The notes beneath the pieces are model-generated. The model was not told where the DNA came from. It saw only the letters and a list, made by a program, of their open reading frames with translations, and ran no database searches. Of a stretch of DNA of 64,000 bases, positions 14,314-22,931 are shown piece after piece. The stretch covers positions 124,001-188,000 of the forward strand of contig CAWIJO010000028.1 in the NCBI GenBank assembly GCA_963836355.1. Direction: 5' to 3'. This stretch comes from Palsa-506 sp963836355 (GTDB lineage: Bacteria > Actinomycetota > Actinomycetes > Streptosporangiales > Streptosporangiaceae). Positions within the stretch are counted from its first letter, which is position 1. Every line of letters begins with the position of its first letter. The translations under genes were made by a program, and so were the position numbers.

Positions 14314-15198
14314 ATGCGGAACGGGTACCTGGCGCCGGTGCTGAGCTGGTACTCCTCGCATGCGCGGGAACTTCCCTGGCGGCAGCCCGACGCCTCGCCC
14401 TGGGCAATCCTGGTCAGCGAGGTCATGCTGCAGCAGACGCCGGTAGCGCGCGTGCTGCCCGCCTACCAGGCATGGCTGGCCCGCTGGCCGGCCCCTAGGT
14501 CGCTGGCGCGGTGCTCGCCTGGCGAGGCGGTGCGGCAATGGGGTCGGCTTGGCTACCCGCGCCGTGCGCTCCGGCTGCACGCTGCCGCCCGGATTATCAC
14601 CGAGCAGCATGCGGGCCAGGTTCCTGGCTCGCTGGATGCGCTGGCAGCGCTGCCCGGCATCGGCCCCTATACCGCAGCCGCGGTCGCCAGCTTCGCTTTC
14701 GCGCAGCGGCACGCGGTCCTCGACACGAACGTCCGCCGGGTGCTTGCCCGGCTGGTTCGCGGCCAGCAGTTCCCGTCGCGCAGCACCTCAGCGGCCGAGC
14801 AGCGGCTCGCCGAGTCGCTGCTGCCGTCCGGGCGCCGGGAAGCGGCCCGCTGGTCGGTTGCCGTAATGGAACTCGGCGCCCTGGTCTGCACGGCCGCGCG
14901 GCCGCGATGCGCCGCCTGCCCGCTCGCGCCGGAATGCTGCTGGCGGCAGGCAGGCAGTCCGCCGGGCGCCAGGTCGCCCGCGGCGCCACGCTACGAAGGC
15001 AGCGACCGGCAGTGCCGGGGCAGCCTGCTGGTCGTGCTCCGCGACGCTGGCGGCCCCGTGCAGGCAGCTCAGCTCGACGCGGCCTGGCCCGATCACCAGC
15101 AGCGGGCCCGGGCTCTGCACGGCCTGGTGGCCGATGGCCTTGCGGAGCCGCTGCCGGACGGCCGGATCGCGCTGCCCGGCCAGGTGCCGGGCAGCTAG
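14314..15198 (+). CDS. mutY: A/G-specific adenine DNA glycosylase
   Basis: A 294-residue MutY that removes adenine mispaired with 8-oxoguanine. It has catalytic Glu in LVSEVMLQQTPVARVLPAY, helix-hairpin-helix LPGIGPYTAAAV, catalytic Asp in AVLDTNVRRVLARLV, and the [4Fe-4S] cluster set C-x6-C-x2-C-x5-C in CTAARPRCAACPLAPEC. The C-terminal part is short compared with E. coli MutY: only about 95 residues follow the cluster and a NUDIX-like 8-oxoG recognition domain is not obvious, which is usual for short actinobacterial forms. Start is uncertain: ATG 14314 precedes the fold directly; ATG 14266 would add 16 residues. Confidence 0.93.
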   Translation: MRNGYLAPVLSWYSSHARELPWRQPDASPWAILVSEVMLQQTPVARVLPAYQAWLARWPAPRSLARCSPGEAVRQWGRLGYPRRALRLHAAARIITEQHAGQVPGSLDALAALPGIGPYTAAAVASFAFAQRHAVLDTNVRRVLARLVRGQQFPSRSTSAAEQRLAESLLPSGRREAARWSVAVMELGALVCTAARPRCAACPLAPECCWRQAGSPPGARSPAAPRYEGSDRQCRGSLLVVLRDAGGPVQAAQLDAAWPDHQQRARALHGLVADGLAEPLPDGRIALPGQVPGS

Positions 15199-15199
15199 C

Positions 15200-15251
15200 C
15201 GGGCCGGCGGCCGGCCCGCAGGCCGACGGCCTGCCCGCACCCAGCGGGTGC
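15200..15251. terminator. Three consecutive GC hairpins between convergent mutY and clpC
   Basis: Stems at 15200-15218 (CGGGCCG/CGGCCCG), 15218-15234 (GCAGGCC/GGCCTGC) and 15237-15251 (GCACCC/GGGTGC) follow the mutY stop by 1 nt and end 33 nt from the clpC stop. There is no T-tract, which is common in actinobacterial terminators. Position and symmetry suggest bidirectional termination. Confidence 0.6.
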
Positions 15252-15284
15252 CGGGCCGGCCGCGCGGGTTTCCCGGTCCTGGCG

Positions 15285-17825
15285 TTACTCGCCGCTGCGC
15301 ACTGCCGCGTCGGTGCCAGCCGCGGCCGCCTTGCTCTTGATCGCCGCAGGCGGCGCGTCCGGCACGGCCTCGGGCTTGGCCACGCCCTTGAAGGTGAACT
15401 GCGCCTCCGGCCCGGTTCCCTCGACGTCGACCATCACGATCTGGCCGGCCTTCAGCTCACCGAAGAGAATCTTCTCGGACAGGTTGTCCTCGATCTCCCG
15501 CTGGATCGTGCGGCGCAGCGGCCGCGCGCCGAGCACCGGATCGTAGCCGCGCTCGGACAGCAGCGTCTTCGCGGCCGGCCGGAGCTCGAGGCCCATGTCG
15601 CGGTCCTTCAGCCGCTCGTCGACCTTCGCGATCATCAGATCCACGATGGTGACGATCTCCTCCTGGCTGAGCTGATGGAACACGATCGTGTCATCCACCC
15701 GGTTCAGGAACTCCGGCCGGAAGTGCTGCTTCAGCTCCTCGTTCACCTTGGTCTTCATCCGGTCATACGAGCCCTTCGACTCGTTCGCCGTGCCGAACCC
15801 GACAGAGACGCCCTTGGAGATGTCCCTGGTGCCCAGGTTCGTGGTCATGATGATGACGGTGTTCTTGAAGTCGACCACCCGGCCCTGCGCGTCCGTGAGG
15901 CGCCCGTCCTCAAGGATCTGCAGCAGCGAGTTGAAGATGTCCGGATGGGCCTTCTCGATCTCGTCGAACAGCACCACGGAGAACGGCTTGCGGCGGACCT
16001 TCTCGGTCAGCTGGCCGCCTTCCTCGTAGCCGACGTAACCGGGCGGCGAGCCGAATAGCCGGGACACCGTGTGCTTTTCCATGTACTCGCTCATGTCGAG
16101 CTGGATCAGTGAATCCTCGTCGCCGAACAGGAACTCGGCGAGGGTCTTGGACAATTCTGTCTTGCCGACCCCGGAAGGGCCAGCGAAGATGAACGAACCG
16201 CCGGGCCGCTTCGGGTCCTTCAGCCCGGCCCGGGTCCGCCTGATGGCCTGGGACAGCGACTTGATCGCGACATTCTGCCCGATCACCCGCTTGTGCAGCT
16301 CATCCTCCATCCGCAGCAGCCGCTGGGATTCCTCCTCAGTGAGCTTAAAGACCGGAATGCCGGTCGCGGTCGCCAGGACTTCCGCGATCAGTTCCTCGTT
16401 AACCTCGGCCGGGAGATCCATGTCGCTGGTCTTCCACTGCTTCTCCCTGGCATCCTTCTTCGCGATCAGCTGCTTCTCCGTGTCCCGGAGCGCGGCAGCC
16501 TTCTCGAAGTCCTGGGAGTCGATGGCCGACTCTTTCTCCCGCCGTACGTCTGCGATCTTCTCGTCGTACTCGCGCAGGTCAGGTGGCGCAGTCATGCGGC
16601 GGATCCGCATCCGGGATCCGGCTTCGTCGATCAGGTCGATCGCCTTGTCCGGCAGGAAGCGGTCGCTGATGTAGCGGTCGGCGAGCTGGGCAGCAGCGAC
16701 TAGCGCGTCATCGGTGATCGACACGCGGTGGTGCGCCTCGTAGCGGTCACGCAGGCCCTTGAGTATCTCGATGGTGTGCGAGATGGTCGGCTCGGCCACC
16801 TGGATCGGCTGGAACCTGCGCTCCAGCGCCGCGTCCTTCTCCAGGTGCTTGCGGTACTCGTCCAGCGTGGTCGCGCCGATCGTCTGCAGCTCACCGCGGG
16901 CCAGCATCGGCTTCAGGATCGAGGCGGCGTCGATCGCGCCTTCTGCTGCGCCAGCGCCCACCAGCGTGTGCAGCTCGTCGATGAACAAGATGATGTCCCC
17001 GCGGGTCCTGATCTCCTTGAGCACCTTCTTCAGCCGCTCCTCGAAGTCACCGCGGTACCTGGAGCCGGCCACCAGCGCGCCGAGATCCAGCGTATAGAGC
17101 TGCTTCTCCTTGAGGGTTTCCGGCACCTCGCCCTTGACGATCTTCTGGGCCAGTCCCTCGACGACGGCGGTCTTCCCGACGCCGGGCTCGCCGACCAGTA
17201 CCGGGTTGTTCTTGGTGCGCCGGGACAGCACCTGCATGACCCGCTCGATTTCCTTCTCCCGGCCGATCACCGGATCGAGCTTGCCCTCCCGGGCGCCCGC
17301 GGTCAGGTTCCGGCCGAACTGGTCGAGCACCAGCGAGGTGGACGGTGCCGTCTCGGACGGCGCGCCGGCCGCGGCCGGCTCCTTGCCCTGGTATCCGTGC
17401 AGCAGCTGGATCACCTGCTGGCGGACCCTGTTCAAGTCGGCGCCGAGCTTGACCAGCACCTGGGCGGCCACGCCCTCCCCCTCGCGGATGAGGCCGAGCA
17501 GGATGTGCTCGGTGCCGATGTAGTTGTGGCCGAGCTGCAATGCCTCGCGCAGCGAAAGCTCAAGGACCTTCTTGGCCCGCGGGGTGAACGGGATATGCCC
17601 GGACGGCGCCTGCTGGCCCTGCCCGATGATCTCCTCCACCTGCTGGCGCACGGCCTCCAGGCTGATCCCGAGCGACTCAAGCGCCTTGGCGGCTACGCCC
17701 TCGCCCTCGTGGATGAGGCCGAGCAGGATGTGCTCGGTGCCGATGTAGTTATGGTTGAGCATCCTGGCCTCTTCCTGAGCCAGGACCACAACCCGCCGCG
17801 CCCGGTCGGTGAACCTCTCGAACAT
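15285..17825 (-). CDS. clpC: ATP-dependent Clp protease ATPase subunit ClpC
   Basis: An 846-residue HSP100 unfoldase that feeds substrates to ClpP. Two N-terminal Clp repeats (FERFTDRARRVVVLAQEEAR at the start; HNYIGTEHILLGL occurs twice) are followed by the first AAA+ module (GEPGVGKTAVVEGLAQ), the UVR/middle domain (ADVRREKESAIDSQDFEKAA), and the second AAA+ module (AGPSGVGKTELSKTLAEFLF). The ClpP-binding loop is FGTANESKGSYDR-like, and the C-terminus is acidic/Ala-rich. Length and domain order match ClpC1 of other actinobacteria. ATG start with GGGAG upstream. The intergenic region to its right carries two 14-nt direct repeats that may belong to its promoter. Confidence 0.97.
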   Translation of the reverse strand: MFERFTDRARRVVVLAQEEARMLNHNYIGTEHILLGLIHEGEGVAAKALESLGISLEAVRQQVEEIIGQGQQAPSGHIPFTPRAKKVLELSLREALQLGHNYIGTEHILLGLIREGEGVAAQVLVKLGADLNRVRQQVIQLLHGYQGKEPAAAGAPSETAPSTSLVLDQFGRNLTAGAREGKLDPVIGREKEIERVMQVLSRRTKNNPVLVGEPGVGKTAVVEGLAQKIVKGEVPETLKEKQLYTLDLGALVAGSRYRGDFEERLKKVLKEIRTRGDIILFIDELHTLVGAGAAEGAIDAASILKPMLARGELQTIGATTLDEYRKHLEKDAALERRFQPIQVAEPTISHTIEILKGLRDRYEAHHRVSITDDALVAAAQLADRYISDRFLPDKAIDLIDEAGSRMRIRRMTAPPDLREYDEKIADVRREKESAIDSQDFEKAAALRDTEKQLIAKKDAREKQWKTSDMDLPAEVNEELIAEVLATATGIPVFKLTEEESQRLLRMEDELHKRVIGQNVAIKSLSQAIRRTRAGLKDPKRPGGSFIFAGPSGVGKTELSKTLAEFLFGDEDSLIQLDMSEYMEKHTVSRLFGSPPGYVGYEEGGQLTEKVRRKPFSVVLFDEIEKAHPDIFNSLLQILEDGRLTDAQGRVVDFKNTVIIMTTNLGTRDISKGVSVGFGTANESKGSYDRMKTKVNEELKQHFRPEFLNRVDDTIVFHQLSQEEIVTIVDLMIAKVDERLKDRDMGLELRPAAKTLLSERGYDPVLGARPLRRTIQREIEDNLSEKILFGELKAGQIVMVDVEGTGPEAQFTFKGVAKPEAVPDAPPAAIKSKAAAAGTDAAVRSGE

Positions 17826-17903
17826 CTCGTCGCTCCCTCACAGAGCGGTCGGGGAGGCAAACTGCGTTGCCTGTCCTTCCGCATGCTAGCCCGCGCGCCG
17901 GAC

Positions 17904-17931
17904 GACGTTACCCGTGCGACGTTACTCATGC
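17904..17931. repeat. 14-nt tandem direct repeat in the clpC upstream region
   Basis: GACGTTACCCGTGC (17904-17917) and GACGTTACTCATGC (17918-17931). They lie 79 nt upstream of the clpC start and may be regulatory. Confidence 0.7.
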
Positions 17932-18046
17932 GATATGTCGCACATGTAAAACGTTCCCCAGACGGGGGCGTTCACCCCCATCCAACCTAGGCCACCCGGA
18001 GAGGTGTTCCCAGGTACGCCGGAAGCGAACGCCGCGGATCAGCCAA

Positions 18047-18081
18047 CGGCGCGCCGCGCGCACCTGGCGCGCGGCGCGCCG
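18047..18081 (-). terminator. 15-bp perfect GC hairpin downstream of lsr2
   Basis: Arms CGGCGCGCCGCGCGC (18047-18061) and its exact complement (18067-18081) are separated by a 5-nt loop (ACCTG). It lies 82 nt past the lsr2 stop, upstream of clpC. No T-tract. Most likely a transcription terminator or RNA-stabilising structure for lsr2. Confidence 0.65.
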
Positions 18082-18163
18082 CCTGCTGGAAACTGCGCTG
18101 CGAGCGATCAGCGGGCCGGGGCCGTGGGCGCTGGCCGGGCGCGCCCTTTCCCCCGGTACGCCG

Positions 18164-18496
18164 TTAGTGAGCGGCCTCGTACTCCTGAATGATCGTCGCC
18201 GGGATGCGGCCGCGCTCGCTTACCTTGTGGCCGCGCTGCCGGGCCCACGCCCTGATCTCCGCACTCCGCTCGCGACCCGGGCCGGTACGTGCCCGGCGGC
18301 GCCGGCCGCCGGTCCCAGCGCGCCGCGCATGACCGGTGTATGCGCTGAACTTGTCATGCAGTTCCTTGGCGTGAGCAGTGCACACGTCGATCTCGTACGC
18401 AGTTCCCTCAAAGGAGAACGAAACTGTCTCCTTACTCACGACCTCACCATCGTGGGGAAGGTCGCAGACGACCGTCGTCGTAATCTTCCGTGCCAT
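18164..18496 (-). CDS. lsr2: Nucleoid-associated protein Lsr2
   Basis: A 110-residue H-NS-like bridging protein that silences AT-rich DNA. It has the N-terminal beta/helix dimerisation domain (MARKITTTVVCDLPHDGE..., with VSFSFEGTAYEIDVCTAHA) and the C-terminal DNA-binding domain with the signature AEIRAWARQRGHKVSERGRI, in which the RGR acts like an AT-hook in the minor groove. A basic Arg/Gly linker joins them. The ATG at 18496 was chosen because it matches the invariant MA(R/K)K start; the frame extends upstream without similarity. Nearest neighbours are clpC and a small membrane protein, both leftward. Confidence 0.95.
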   Translation of the reverse strand: MARKITTTVVCDLPHDGEVVSKETVSFSFEGTAYEIDVCTAHAKELHDKFSAYTGHARRAGTGGRRRRARTGPGRERSAEIRAWARQRGHKVSERGRIPATIIQEYEAAH

Positions 18497-18694
18497 GAGA
18501 TCCAGCCCTTCCGCTGCAGCCAGCATTTTAGGTTTGCCAAACATATACCAGAACCGTTGCGTCTGACAATTCACGCTCCCGCGATTCGCGCCCTGAGTTG
18601 CGCCTACTACGAGAATGACGGCATTCCGGAAGGTGACAGTAACTCTGCGTAATCAGCACCTGGGCGGGGCAGACAATGCCTACGATGCCTGACT

Positions 18695-18967
18695 CTACGG
18701 CCAGCCACATACTACTGACCGGGCCGGGCAACCATCCTGTCCAGTTTCCGCCTGCTGGTCATTGGCAGCCCCCGCATCTGGCGACACAGCACGCGCACTG
18801 ATTCCGGGATCGGAGATCTGGTCGTTGGCTGAAATATCCGAAGACTGTGGCCCATCGCCGCCTCGCCCGCGAGTACCCATCTCATGCCGCAGGAACGCCC
18901 AGATGGCGATCAGCAAAGCCGCGCAGACAACAAGGGGCGGAGTGAGTACGGCAAGGTCATCGAGCAC
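18695..18967 (-). CDS. Small single-pass membrane protein
   Basis: A 90-residue protein with one hydrophobic segment (LTPPLVVCAALLIAIWAFLRHEM, residues about 8-30) at the N-terminus and a polar, Asp/Gln/Ser-rich tail. The N-terminal block looks like a short conserved membrane protein seen beside lsr2 and DNA-repair genes in actinobacteria; the tail is not recognisable. A GGAGGA site (18972 on the opposite strand) supports the ATG at 18967. Function unknown. It could end earlier in related species, since only the first 35 residues look constrained. Confidence 0.6.
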   Translation of the reverse strand: MLDDLAVLTPPLVVCAALLIAIWAFLRHEMGTRGRGGDGPQSSDISANDQISDPGISARAVSPDAGAANDQQAETGQDGCPARSVVCGWP

Positions 18968-19159
18968 AGTGCCCTCCTCCGCCTAGGCCGGCTGGCCAGG
19001 CCACGGTAGCGATGCTCCCGGGCACCAGGCGGCAACTCCCATCGCATTGTCACGCACCCGCCTTGGCACGGTCACCCTGGGGAGCCTTGCGGAACTGCGC
19101 ATCCCGGCCCGGCGGCCGTGGCAATATCGGAGCCCGGCTCAGTGCACTGGCAGCGTTTC

Positions 19160-19215
19160 CTTCAGTGCGGATCCTTCAGTGCGGATCCTTCAGCGCGGAT
19201 CCGTCAGAGCGGACG
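19160..19215. repeat. 14-nt imperfect tandem repeat, 4 copies, ahead of EndoQ-UvrD
   Basis: Copies CTTCAGTGCGGATC at 19160 and 19174 (identical), CTTCAGCGCGGATC at 19188 and a diverged CGTCAGAGCGGACG at 19202. It ends 8 nt before the TTG taken as the start of the fusion gene. The 14-nt unit argues that this stretch is not coding. Confidence 0.9.
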
Positions 19216-19223
19216 GCGACAGC

Positions 19224-22200
19224 TTGTTCCATGCCGACCTGCACATCCACTCCAGGTTCTCCCGGGCCTGCAGTGGAGACTGCGACATAGAGCACCTCGC
19301 GTGGTGGGCACTGCGCAAGGGCATCACCGTTGTGGGTACCGGTGATTTTACCCACCCTGCCTGGGCTGAAGAGCTGAGGGAAAAGCTAATTCCCGCCGAG
19401 CCGGGCCTTTTCCAGCTGCGCCCGCAGATCGCGGACCGGGTACGACGCATCTCGCCGCCGAGCTGCCATCAGCAGGTCCGCTTCATGTTGTCGGCCGAGA
19501 TCTCCACGATCTACCGGGGTGGCGATCAGACCAGGAAGGTTCATCATCTTCTGTACGCGCCGACGTTCGAGGCGGCTGACCGCATCACTGCCGCGCTATC
19601 GAGGATCGGGAATCTAGCATCGGACGGCAGGCCGATCCTCGGGCTCGACTCGCGTCATCTGCTCGAGATCACGCTGGACGGCGGTCCTGGCTGCTATCTC
19701 GTTCCCGCGCACGTTTGGACACCGTGGTTCGCGGTGCTCGGTTCCAAATCAGGCTTCGATTCAATCGCGGACTGCTACGCCGATCTGGCCGGAGAAGTCT
19801 TCGCCATCGAGACCGGGCTCTCCTCGGATCCGCCGATGAACTGGATGTGCTCCGCGCTCGATGCCTATCGGCTGATGAGCAACTCGGACGCGCATTCTCC
19901 GCCGATGCTCGGCCGCGAGGCGACCACGTTCGGTACCGGCCTTGATTACTTCGCGATGTCCGGCGCGCTGCGCACCGGCGACGGGCTGATTGGCACCGTC
20001 GAGTTCTATCCGGAGGAGGGCAAGTATCACCTAGACGGCCACCGGAAGTGCGGCGTGCGCTTCGAGCCCGCGCAGACCAGGGCCAGCGGCGGGAGCTGCC
20101 CGGAGTGCGGGAAGCAGGTGACTGTTGGCGTGCTGCACAGGGTCGCGGAGCTTGCTGACCGGCCGGCCGGCTATCTGCCGCCGGACGCGGCCCGATTCAC
20201 CAATCTGGTGCAGCTGCCGCAGGTTGTCGGCGAAATCCTGGCAACCGGCGCGAAGAGCAAGAAAGTGGGCACGGAGGTTAGCCGGCTCGTTGCCGTTTTC
20301 GGTCCTGAACTCGGCATCCTCAGTGACATCCCGCTGAGCGATCTCAGCCAGGTCGGCGGCAGCGTGCTGGCCGAGGCGATCGCCCGACTGCGCCGCGGCG
20401 AGGTACGGCGGGAAGCCGGGTATGACGGCGAATACGGCGTGGTGAGACTGTTCGGTCCAGGCGAACTCGATCAGTCCGCGGCGCTATTCGAAGTGACGCG
20501 ACCAGCGGCCGGCGCGCTGCCTGCACCGCAGCTCGGCCAGCAGCCAGCCGCGAGATCCCGGCCGGGCGAGCGGCTGCCGAATGGCTGCACCCCATCTGCT
20601 GGCCTGGATCCCGATCAGCGCGCGGCGATGCTTGCCGACGGGCCGCTGATGATCATCGCAGGGCCAGGCACCGGCAAGACCCGGACGCTGGCGCAGCGGA
20701 TCGGGCACCAGATCGCCGAACGCGGCGTGGCTCCGGAGTCGTGCCTGGCGATCACCTTCACCCGGCGGGCAGCACGCGAGCTGCGCGAGCGGCTAGCTGC
20801 GCTGGCCCGGCCGCAGGCCGGGGTTGCCCGGCAGGCCGCGGTTACCCGGCAAGCCCGGCAGGCTGTCGTCACCACATTCCACGGTCTCGGCCTGATGATC
20901 CTGCGGGATCACCACGAACAGGCTGGGCTGGCCGGCGGCTTCCAGATCGCGGATGATGCCACCCGGCTCGGCGTCGCGGCAGAGCTGGCCGGGTCCCAGC
21001 GGGACGGCAGGCGGCTGCTGGCCGCCGCGGCCGACCCGGCGCAGCGGGAGCTGCTCGTCAAGGCGCTGCTTGCCCGCAACCTGGTCGACCTCGACGGCCT
21101 CATCGAGCTGCCCGTCGCGATGGCGCGCGATGATCCCGCGCTCACCAGCCGACTGCGCGGCCGCTGGCCGCTGATCAGCGTGGACGAATACCAGGACATC
21201 GATGCCGCGCAGTACGACCTGCTGCGGCTGCTGGCGGGCGACGGCCGCGGCCTTACCGTCATCGGCGATCCGGACCAGGCCATCTACGGCTTCCGCGGCG
21301 CGGACGTAGGCTTCTTCCTTCGTTTCAGCACCGACTTCGCTGGCGTCACTACCCGACAGCTGACCAGAAGCTACCGGGCGAGTCGCGTGATTGTCACCGC
21401 CGCCATGCAGGCGATAGCCCCGGCGACGCTGGTGCCCGACCGCCGCCTCGAAGCCGTGCACCCGGATGGCGCCCCAGTCCTCTTCCACGAGGCGGCCGAC
21501 CAGAACGCCGAGGCGGCCTGGATCGCCGCGGCGATCGACCGGCTGCTTGGCGGATCGTCTTTCCACTCGCTGGACAGCGGCCGCTCGGACGGTTCTGGCC
21601 AGGACGGAATTGACCTTTCAGAGGTGGCTGTCCTGTACCGGACGGATGCGCAGGCCGGTCCGCTCGGCCGGGCACTGGGGCGCGCCGGGTTGCCATTCCA
21701 GAAGATCTCGCATGACCTGCTGGAGCGCCGGGCGGGCGTGGCTGAGATCGTCAGGGAGATGCGGCTGGCGAGCGCCGGGGACGCCGGCCGCGGCCGGGGC
21801 TACGGCGACGCCGATGGTGACCCGGACCCCGGCGACTCCGGGCAGCGCAAGTCCTCGGTGGCTGGCCGACTCCGCGCGGCAGTACGCAGGCTGGCGGCCA
21901 CCGGCACCGGTGGCACCGGCCCGGGCCGGCCTGACCGCGGCGGCCCGGCCATCGATGTCCGGTCGGCTGGCCAGATCCTGCTCCCGCTGGCCCAAAGATG
22001 CGGCAGCGACCTGGGCCTGTTCCTGACCGAGATAGCCCTGGGCGCGGTCGCGGACGCCCCGGATCCGCGGGCGCGCGCCGTCACGATGGCGACCTTGCAC
22101 GCCGCCAAGGGCCTGGAATTCGGCGCCGTCTTCGTGGCCGGCTGCGAGCAGGGCCTGCTCCCGCTCTGGGTACCCGGCGCTGCCCCGGCCGCGGGGCCGG

Positions 22201-22412
22201 ACCTGGCCGAAGAGCGACGGCTGCTGTTCGTCGGCATGACCAGGGCGCGAACCCGGCTATTCCTGAGCTGCGCCGCCCGGCGCACGAGGCATGGCGCGGT
22301 GGCGGTCGCTGGCCCGTCGCCGTTCCTGGCCGCGATCGATCCGGCACTGCTCGATCGCCTGTCGCCACCCCGGCCACGCCCGCCCGCAGGCCGGCAACTC
22401 CGGCTGCTCTGA
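19224..22412 (+). CDS. Fusion of endonuclease Q (PHP nuclease) and UvrD/Rep-type helicase
   Basis: About 1062 residues. The first 420 are EndoQ-like: the metal-binding PHP motifs DLHIHSRFSRACSGDC, VVGTGDFTHPAW and SNSDAHSP, plus the EndoQ zinc finger (HRKCGVRF...SCPECGKQVTVGVLHRV). Archaeal and Bacillus EndoQ cut 5' of deaminated bases such as uracil and hypoxanthine. From about residue 455 a superfamily 1A helicase follows: LDPDQRAA Q-motif, Walker A GPGTGKT, DEYQDID, GDPDQAIYGFRG, LTRSYRAS, ATLHAAKGLEFG and LLFVGMTRAR. Both halves look catalytically intact. Start is uncertain: TTG 19224 sits four codons before the PHP motif; GTG 19179 is inside the 14-nt repeats. It stands alone, downstream of lsr2. 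Confidence 0.92.
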   Translation: MFHADLHIHSRFSRACSGDCDIEHLAWWALRKGITVVGTGDFTHPAWAEELREKLIPAEPGLFQLRPQIADRVRRISPPSCHQQVRFMLSAEISTIYRGGDQTRKVHHLLYAPTFEAADRITAALSRIGNLASDGRPILGLDSRHLLEITLDGGPGCYLVPAHVWTPWFAVLGSKSGFDSIADCYADLAGEVFAIETGLSSDPPMNWMCSALDAYRLMSNSDAHSPPMLGREATTFGTGLDYFAMSGALRTGDGLIGTVEFYPEEGKYHLDGHRKCGVRFEPAQTRASGGSCPECGKQVTVGVLHRVAELADRPAGYLPPDAARFTNLVQLPQVVGEILATGAKSKKVGTEVSRLVAVFGPELGILSDIPLSDLSQVGGSVLAEAIARLRRGEVRREAGYDGEYGVVRLFGPGELDQSAALFEVTRPAAGALPAPQLGQQPAARSRPGERLPNGCTPSAGLDPDQRAAMLADGPLMIIAGPGTGKTRTLAQRIGHQIAERGVAPESCLAITFTRRAARELRERLAALARPQAGVARQAAVTRQARQAVVTTFHGLGLMILRDHHEQAGLAGGFQIADDATRLGVAAELAGSQRDGRRLLAAAADPAQRELLVKALLARNLVDLDGLIELPVAMARDDPALTSRLRGRWPLISVDEYQDIDAAQYDLLRLLAGDGRGLTVIGDPDQAIYGFRGADVGFFLRFSTDFAGVTTRQLTRSYRASRVIVTAAMQAIAPATLVPDRRLEAVHPDGAPVLFHEAADQNAEAAWIAAAIDRLLGGSSFHSLDSGRSDGSGQDGIDLSEVAVLYRTDAQAGPLGRALGRAGLPFQKISHDLLERRAGVAEIVREMRLASAGDAGRGRGYGDADGDPDPGDSGQRKSSVAGRLRAAVRRLAATGTGGTGPGRPDRGGPAIDVRSAGQILLPLAQRCGSDLGLFLTEIALGAVADAPDPRARAVTMATLHAAKGLEFGAVFVAGCEQGLLPLWVPGAAPAAGPDLAEERRLLFVGMTRARTRLFLSCAARRTRHGAVAVAGPSPFLAAIDPALLDRLSPPRPRPPAGRQLRLL

Positions 22413-22782
22413 ACGGCGGCGGCCCGGAGCTCCCCGGAGCAATTCGCCCGCGACACAACACGGTGTTACGAAGCAATTACGTAGTGACGCAGGACCATCG
22501 GGGAACGGCCTGGGCCGCCAAATCACGCGCAAATCACGGATGCCGGGAAGACGCCGGAACGCACGCTGTGGCCTGCGCAGACTTGGCTTTCCCTGAATAC
22601 GGCTTGCGGGCGGTGGAGTATAGCAGCACGGCCGTTACCACTACCGAGGTAAAACCTGCAACAACCGGCACTGGCGACAAAGTCTAAAACTTCTGTCGTT
22701 CTGGTTGGCGGCGGCTCTTCCTTCGATTAGTCTCCAACGCTGTTACCCCGCTGTCAGCCGCCCCTCGGGGCGGCTGACACGA
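22413..22782. other. Leader and intergenic DNA before the riboswitch
   Basis: No gene is supported in this stretch. It contains lower-GC DNA around 22450-22500 and 22620-22740 that probably includes the promoter of the riboswitch-controlled gene, and the hairpin at 22753-22778. Confidence 0.55.
22753..22778 (+). other. 11-bp perfect hairpin with CTCG tetraloop just before the riboswitch
   Basis: GTCAGCCGCCC (22753-22763), loop CTCG, then GGGCGGCTGAC (22768-22778). It ends 5 nt before the aptamer's closing stem. It could be a terminator for the preceding helicase gene (no T-tract) or a 5' extension of the leader RNA. Confidence 0.75.
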
Positions 22783-22931
22783 CCCGCCGAGTTCCTGGCC
22801 CGCGACCAGCGGTCCAGGGAGCCGGGGACCCAGATTTCCCCGGGGTGAATCGGCGGGCCGTGCCCGCTCCGCGGTCGCGGCCTGCCGTAGGGCTGCTCCG
22901 GCCCGAACCCGTCAGCTAACCCGGTAGGCGG
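22783..22931 (+). promoter_or_regulatory. c-di-AMP riboswitch (ydaO/yuaA class)
   Basis: Consensus blocks of the ydaO aptamer are present in order: GGGAGCCGGGGACCCA (22817-22832), GGGGTGAATCG (22842-22852), then CCCGAACCCGTCAGC and TAACCCGGTAGGC up to 22929. The closing stem P1 pairs CCGCC (22784-22788) with GGCGG (22927-22931). The class binds two c-di-AMP and, in bacteria where it was tested, switches cell-wall hydrolase genes off when the ligand is high. Here it precedes an NlpC/P60 gene. Only 20 nt lie between P1 and the GTG start, containing the AGGAGAGGAGA ribosome site, so there is no room for a terminator hairpin. Control at translation initiation is the simpler reading. Confidence 0.9.

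Larger units (their letters stand above)
17826..18163. other. 338-nt clpC/lsr2 intergenic region
   Basis: No gene is supported here. It should contain the clpC promoter: tandem 14-nt direct repeats GACGTTACCCGTGC (17904) and GACGTTACTCATGC (17918), followed by GCGATATGTCGCACATG. It also contains the large hairpin behind lsr2 (18047-18081). Confidence 0.6.

Noticed and set aside
16728..17990. 420-codon rightward frame antisense to clpC
   Set aside because: Shadow of clpC; no ribosome site and no similarity.
18528..18731. 67-codon leftward frame between lsr2 and the small membrane gene
   Set aside because: Overlaps the end of the small membrane gene; atypical composition, no ribosome site, no recognisable pattern.
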